From positions 62,001 to 126,000 of the forward strand of contig QWDA01000011.1 in the NCBI GenBank assembly GCA_003605175.1: 64,000 nucleotides of DNA. Reading direction: 5' to 3'. Positions 62,763 through 64,000 of the stretch are shown here, piece after piece; positions within the stretch are counted from its first letter, which is position 1, and each line of letters starts with the position of its first letter. The notes below the pieces were generated by a model. It had not been told where the DNA came from, made no database searches, and worked only from the letters and a program-made list of their open reading frames with translations. The translations under genes and the position numbers were made by a program. Source of the DNA: Paracoccaceae bacterium. Its GTDB lineage: Bacteria; Pseudomonadota; Alphaproteobacteria; Rhodobacterales; Rhodobacteraceae.

Positions 62763-62791
62763 GTGCCGGGCGGCATCGCCGGAATCCAGGG

Positions 62792-62811
62792 CCGGGCGAG
62801 CGCTCTGCCGG
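62792..62811 (+). repeat. Diverged copy of the dispersed hairpin repeat
   Basis: CCGGGCGAGCGCTCTGCCGG shares the first 12 bases with the 19-bp element and has an altered right half, which still pairs partly with the left. Confidence 0.5.
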
Positions 62812-62954
62812 CCCACGCTATCGCACGAGCGTTCAGCGGTTTCCGGGCGCGCTTGTCGGCGCTCCCAACGCCGGACCGGGGCTTTTCCGGCGCTCCGCGC
62901 GTTCGCAGCTTGAAGGCACCACTGGCGCCTTCATCGGCTGCGCCGAACCGCTGC

Positions 62955-63926
62955 TCACCCCCAAAGCCCGGCCTCGGGGGGATGCACGCCCTCCGCATCG
63001 AAGCGGAGCGGCACCTCGCGGTCTTCCGCCAGAAGAAGCGGCCCGTCGAGATCGGTCACCGCCGCCCCCTGCGCCACCAGAACCGCCGGCGCCATCGCGA
63101 GCGAAGAGCCCACCATGCACCCCACCATGATCCCGTACCCCTCCGCCCGCGCCGCCGCCCGCAGCGCCAGGGCCTCGGTCAGCCCGCCGGTCTTGTCGAG
63201 CTTGACGTTCACCATGTCGTACCTGCCCTTCAGACCCGGCAAGGTCGCCCGATCGTGGCAACTCTCGTCGGCACAGACCGGCAAGGGCCGTGCGATCTCG
63301 CCCAGCATCGCATCGTCCCCGGCGGGCAGCGGCTGCTCCACCAGCGCCACCCCCAGCCGCAACAGATGCGGCGCAAGATCGGCATAGACCTCCGCCGTCC
63401 AGCCCTCGTTCGCGTCCACGATGATCCGCGCGTCGGGCGCGCCCGCCCGCACCGCCTCCAGCCGCACCATGTCGTCGGGCGTCCCGAGCTTCACCTTCAG
63501 GAGCGGCCGATGCGCCGCCCGCGCCGCCGCCGCCCGCATCCGCTCGGGCGTGTCGAGCGACAGCGTGAACGCCGTCACCTCCGGCCCCGGCGCCGACAGC
63601 CCGGCCAGCTCCCAGACCCGCTTGCCCGCCGCCTTCGCCGCGTGGTCCCAAAGCGCGCAATCCACCGCATTCCGCGCCGCGCCCGGCGGCAAGAGCGCCT
63701 GCAATGCCTCGAGCGTGACCCCCTCGGGCAGCCCCTCGATCTCGGCCGTCACGCTCTCGAGGCTCTCGCCATAGCGCGCATAGGGCACACACTCGCCGCG
63801 CCCCACCACACCGCCCGCCTCGGCCAGCACCGTCAGGACCCGCGCCACGGTCCGGCTCTCGCGCGAGATCGTGAACGCCTCCCTGAGGCGAAACGCCTCC
63901 GCCACCACCCTCAGCCGCATCGGCAC
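62955..63926 (-). CDS. Enolase-superfamily dipeptide epimerase / N-acetyl-D-Glu racemase-like protein
   Basis: A 323-residue enolase-superfamily enzyme of the muconate-lactonizing type. LLKVKLGTPDD holds the K-x-K catalytic lysine, IIVDANEGWTAEVY the first metal Asp, VALVEQPLPAG the Glu, PVCADES the next Asp, and VNVKLDKTGGLTEAL the second lysine. This is the L-Ala-D/L-Glu epimerase form; N-acetyl-D-glutamate racemases (DgcA) of Rhodobacterales share it. ATG 63924-63926 or 63918-63920 could start it. Peptidoglycan recycling or D-Glu use is the likely role. Confidence 0.85.
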   Translation of the reverse strand: MPMRLRVVAEAFRLREAFTISRESRTVARVLTVLAEAGGVVGRGECVPYARYGESLESVTAEIEGLPEGVTLEALQALLPPGAARNAVDCALWDHAAKAAGKRVWELAGLSAPGPEVTAFTLSLDTPERMRAAAARAAHRPLLKVKLGTPDDMVRLEAVRAGAPDARIIVDANEGWTAEVYADLAPHLLRLGVALVEQPLPAGDDAMLGEIARPLPVCADESCHDRATLPGLKGRYDMVNVKLDKTGGLTEALALRAAARAEGYGIMVGCMVGSSLAMAPAVLVAQGAAVTDLDGPLLLAEDREVPLRFDAEGVHPPEAGLWG

Positions 63927-64000
63927 GCCCCGAGAAGGTTCGGCGGCGGGTGGGACGTCGTTCGCCGCAGGCGGACGCGGGTCACCCGACCCCTCACGTC

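Larger units (their letters stand above)
62637..62954. other. Intergenic spacer with two repeat types
   Basis: This 318-nt spacer lies between two minus-strand genes. It contains the 11-bp repeat array B (62730-62762, then GTGCC) and a diverged copy of the 19-bp hairpin element (62792-62811). Nothing else recognisable, and no gene. Confidence 0.6.

Overview
The window reads as chromosome of a marine or soil alphaproteobacterium of the Rhodobacterales (Rhodobacter/Roseobacter type). The evidence is the very high GC content, dense short operons joined by ATGA or GTGA stop/start overlaps, the aerobic (Cob) vitamin B12 pathway, a DUF484-xerC pair, an mlaA-mlaC pair, a pcaQ/pcaCHG locus and a vanadium haloperoxidase. 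No plasmid, phage, insertion-sequence or CRISPR signature was seen. Two RNA genes are present, the small SRP RNA and tRNA-Lys(TTT).

Layout. 1-8260: an almost unbroken cobalamin operon (cobG 3' end, H, I, J, L, E, M, B, A, F), with cobK on the opposite strand sharing a CATG start overlap with cobL. Together these genes cover uroporphyrinogen III to hydrogenobyrinic acid a,c-diamide. 8.3-12.2 kb: a minus-strand OmpR/histidine-kinase pair with a periplasmic YfdX protein, then nudC. 12.4-17.7 kb: a Tat-exported cyclic nucleotide phosphodiesterase/3'-nucleotidase and two divergent regulator/NAD(P)-binding-oxidoreductase pairs (LysR and HxlR). 17.8-20 kb: a vanadium haloperoxidase and the SRP RNA. 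20.3-26.4 kb: two minus-strand operons (ankyrin/DUF1330/membrane protein; ridA/GDPD/FemAB-like/phhB/mscS). 26.6-31.8 kb: mlaA-mlaC, ytoQ, a dienoyl-CoA-reductase-type flavoenzyme and a LysR regulator. 31.9-36.6 kb: an OmpA/AhpD/GNAT/CinA-N operon, then sfsA and map. 36.8-41.6 kb: an exported hypothetical protein, DUF484-xerC, mtaB-dapF and tRNA-Lys.

41.7-48.8 kb is the most unusual block: a transmembrane Ser/Thr kinase and a PP2C phosphatase, followed on the same strand by a phosphate-binding-protein/OmpA fusion, a periplasmic PilJ-domain protein and two Roadblock/LC7-like proteins. This looks like an envelope-sensing phosphorylation module. 49.4-52.2 kb: protocatechuate 3,4-dioxygenase genes under a divergent PcaQ. 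52.3-59.4 kb: a conserved hypothetical protein, pyruvate kinase, an N-formylglutamate amidohydrolase-like protein, DUF1244, three small exported proteins and a SulP transporter. 59.6-64 kb: a BNR-repeat protein, a D-amino-acid transaminase, an exported esterase and a dipeptide/N-acetyl-D-Glu epimerase-racemase.

Between genes there are two kinds of dispersed repeat: a hairpin-forming 19-bp element with three identical copies, all between convergent genes, and an array of three 11-bp units found upstream of two different exported-protein genes. All functions are assigned by reading the sequence; no database search was run.
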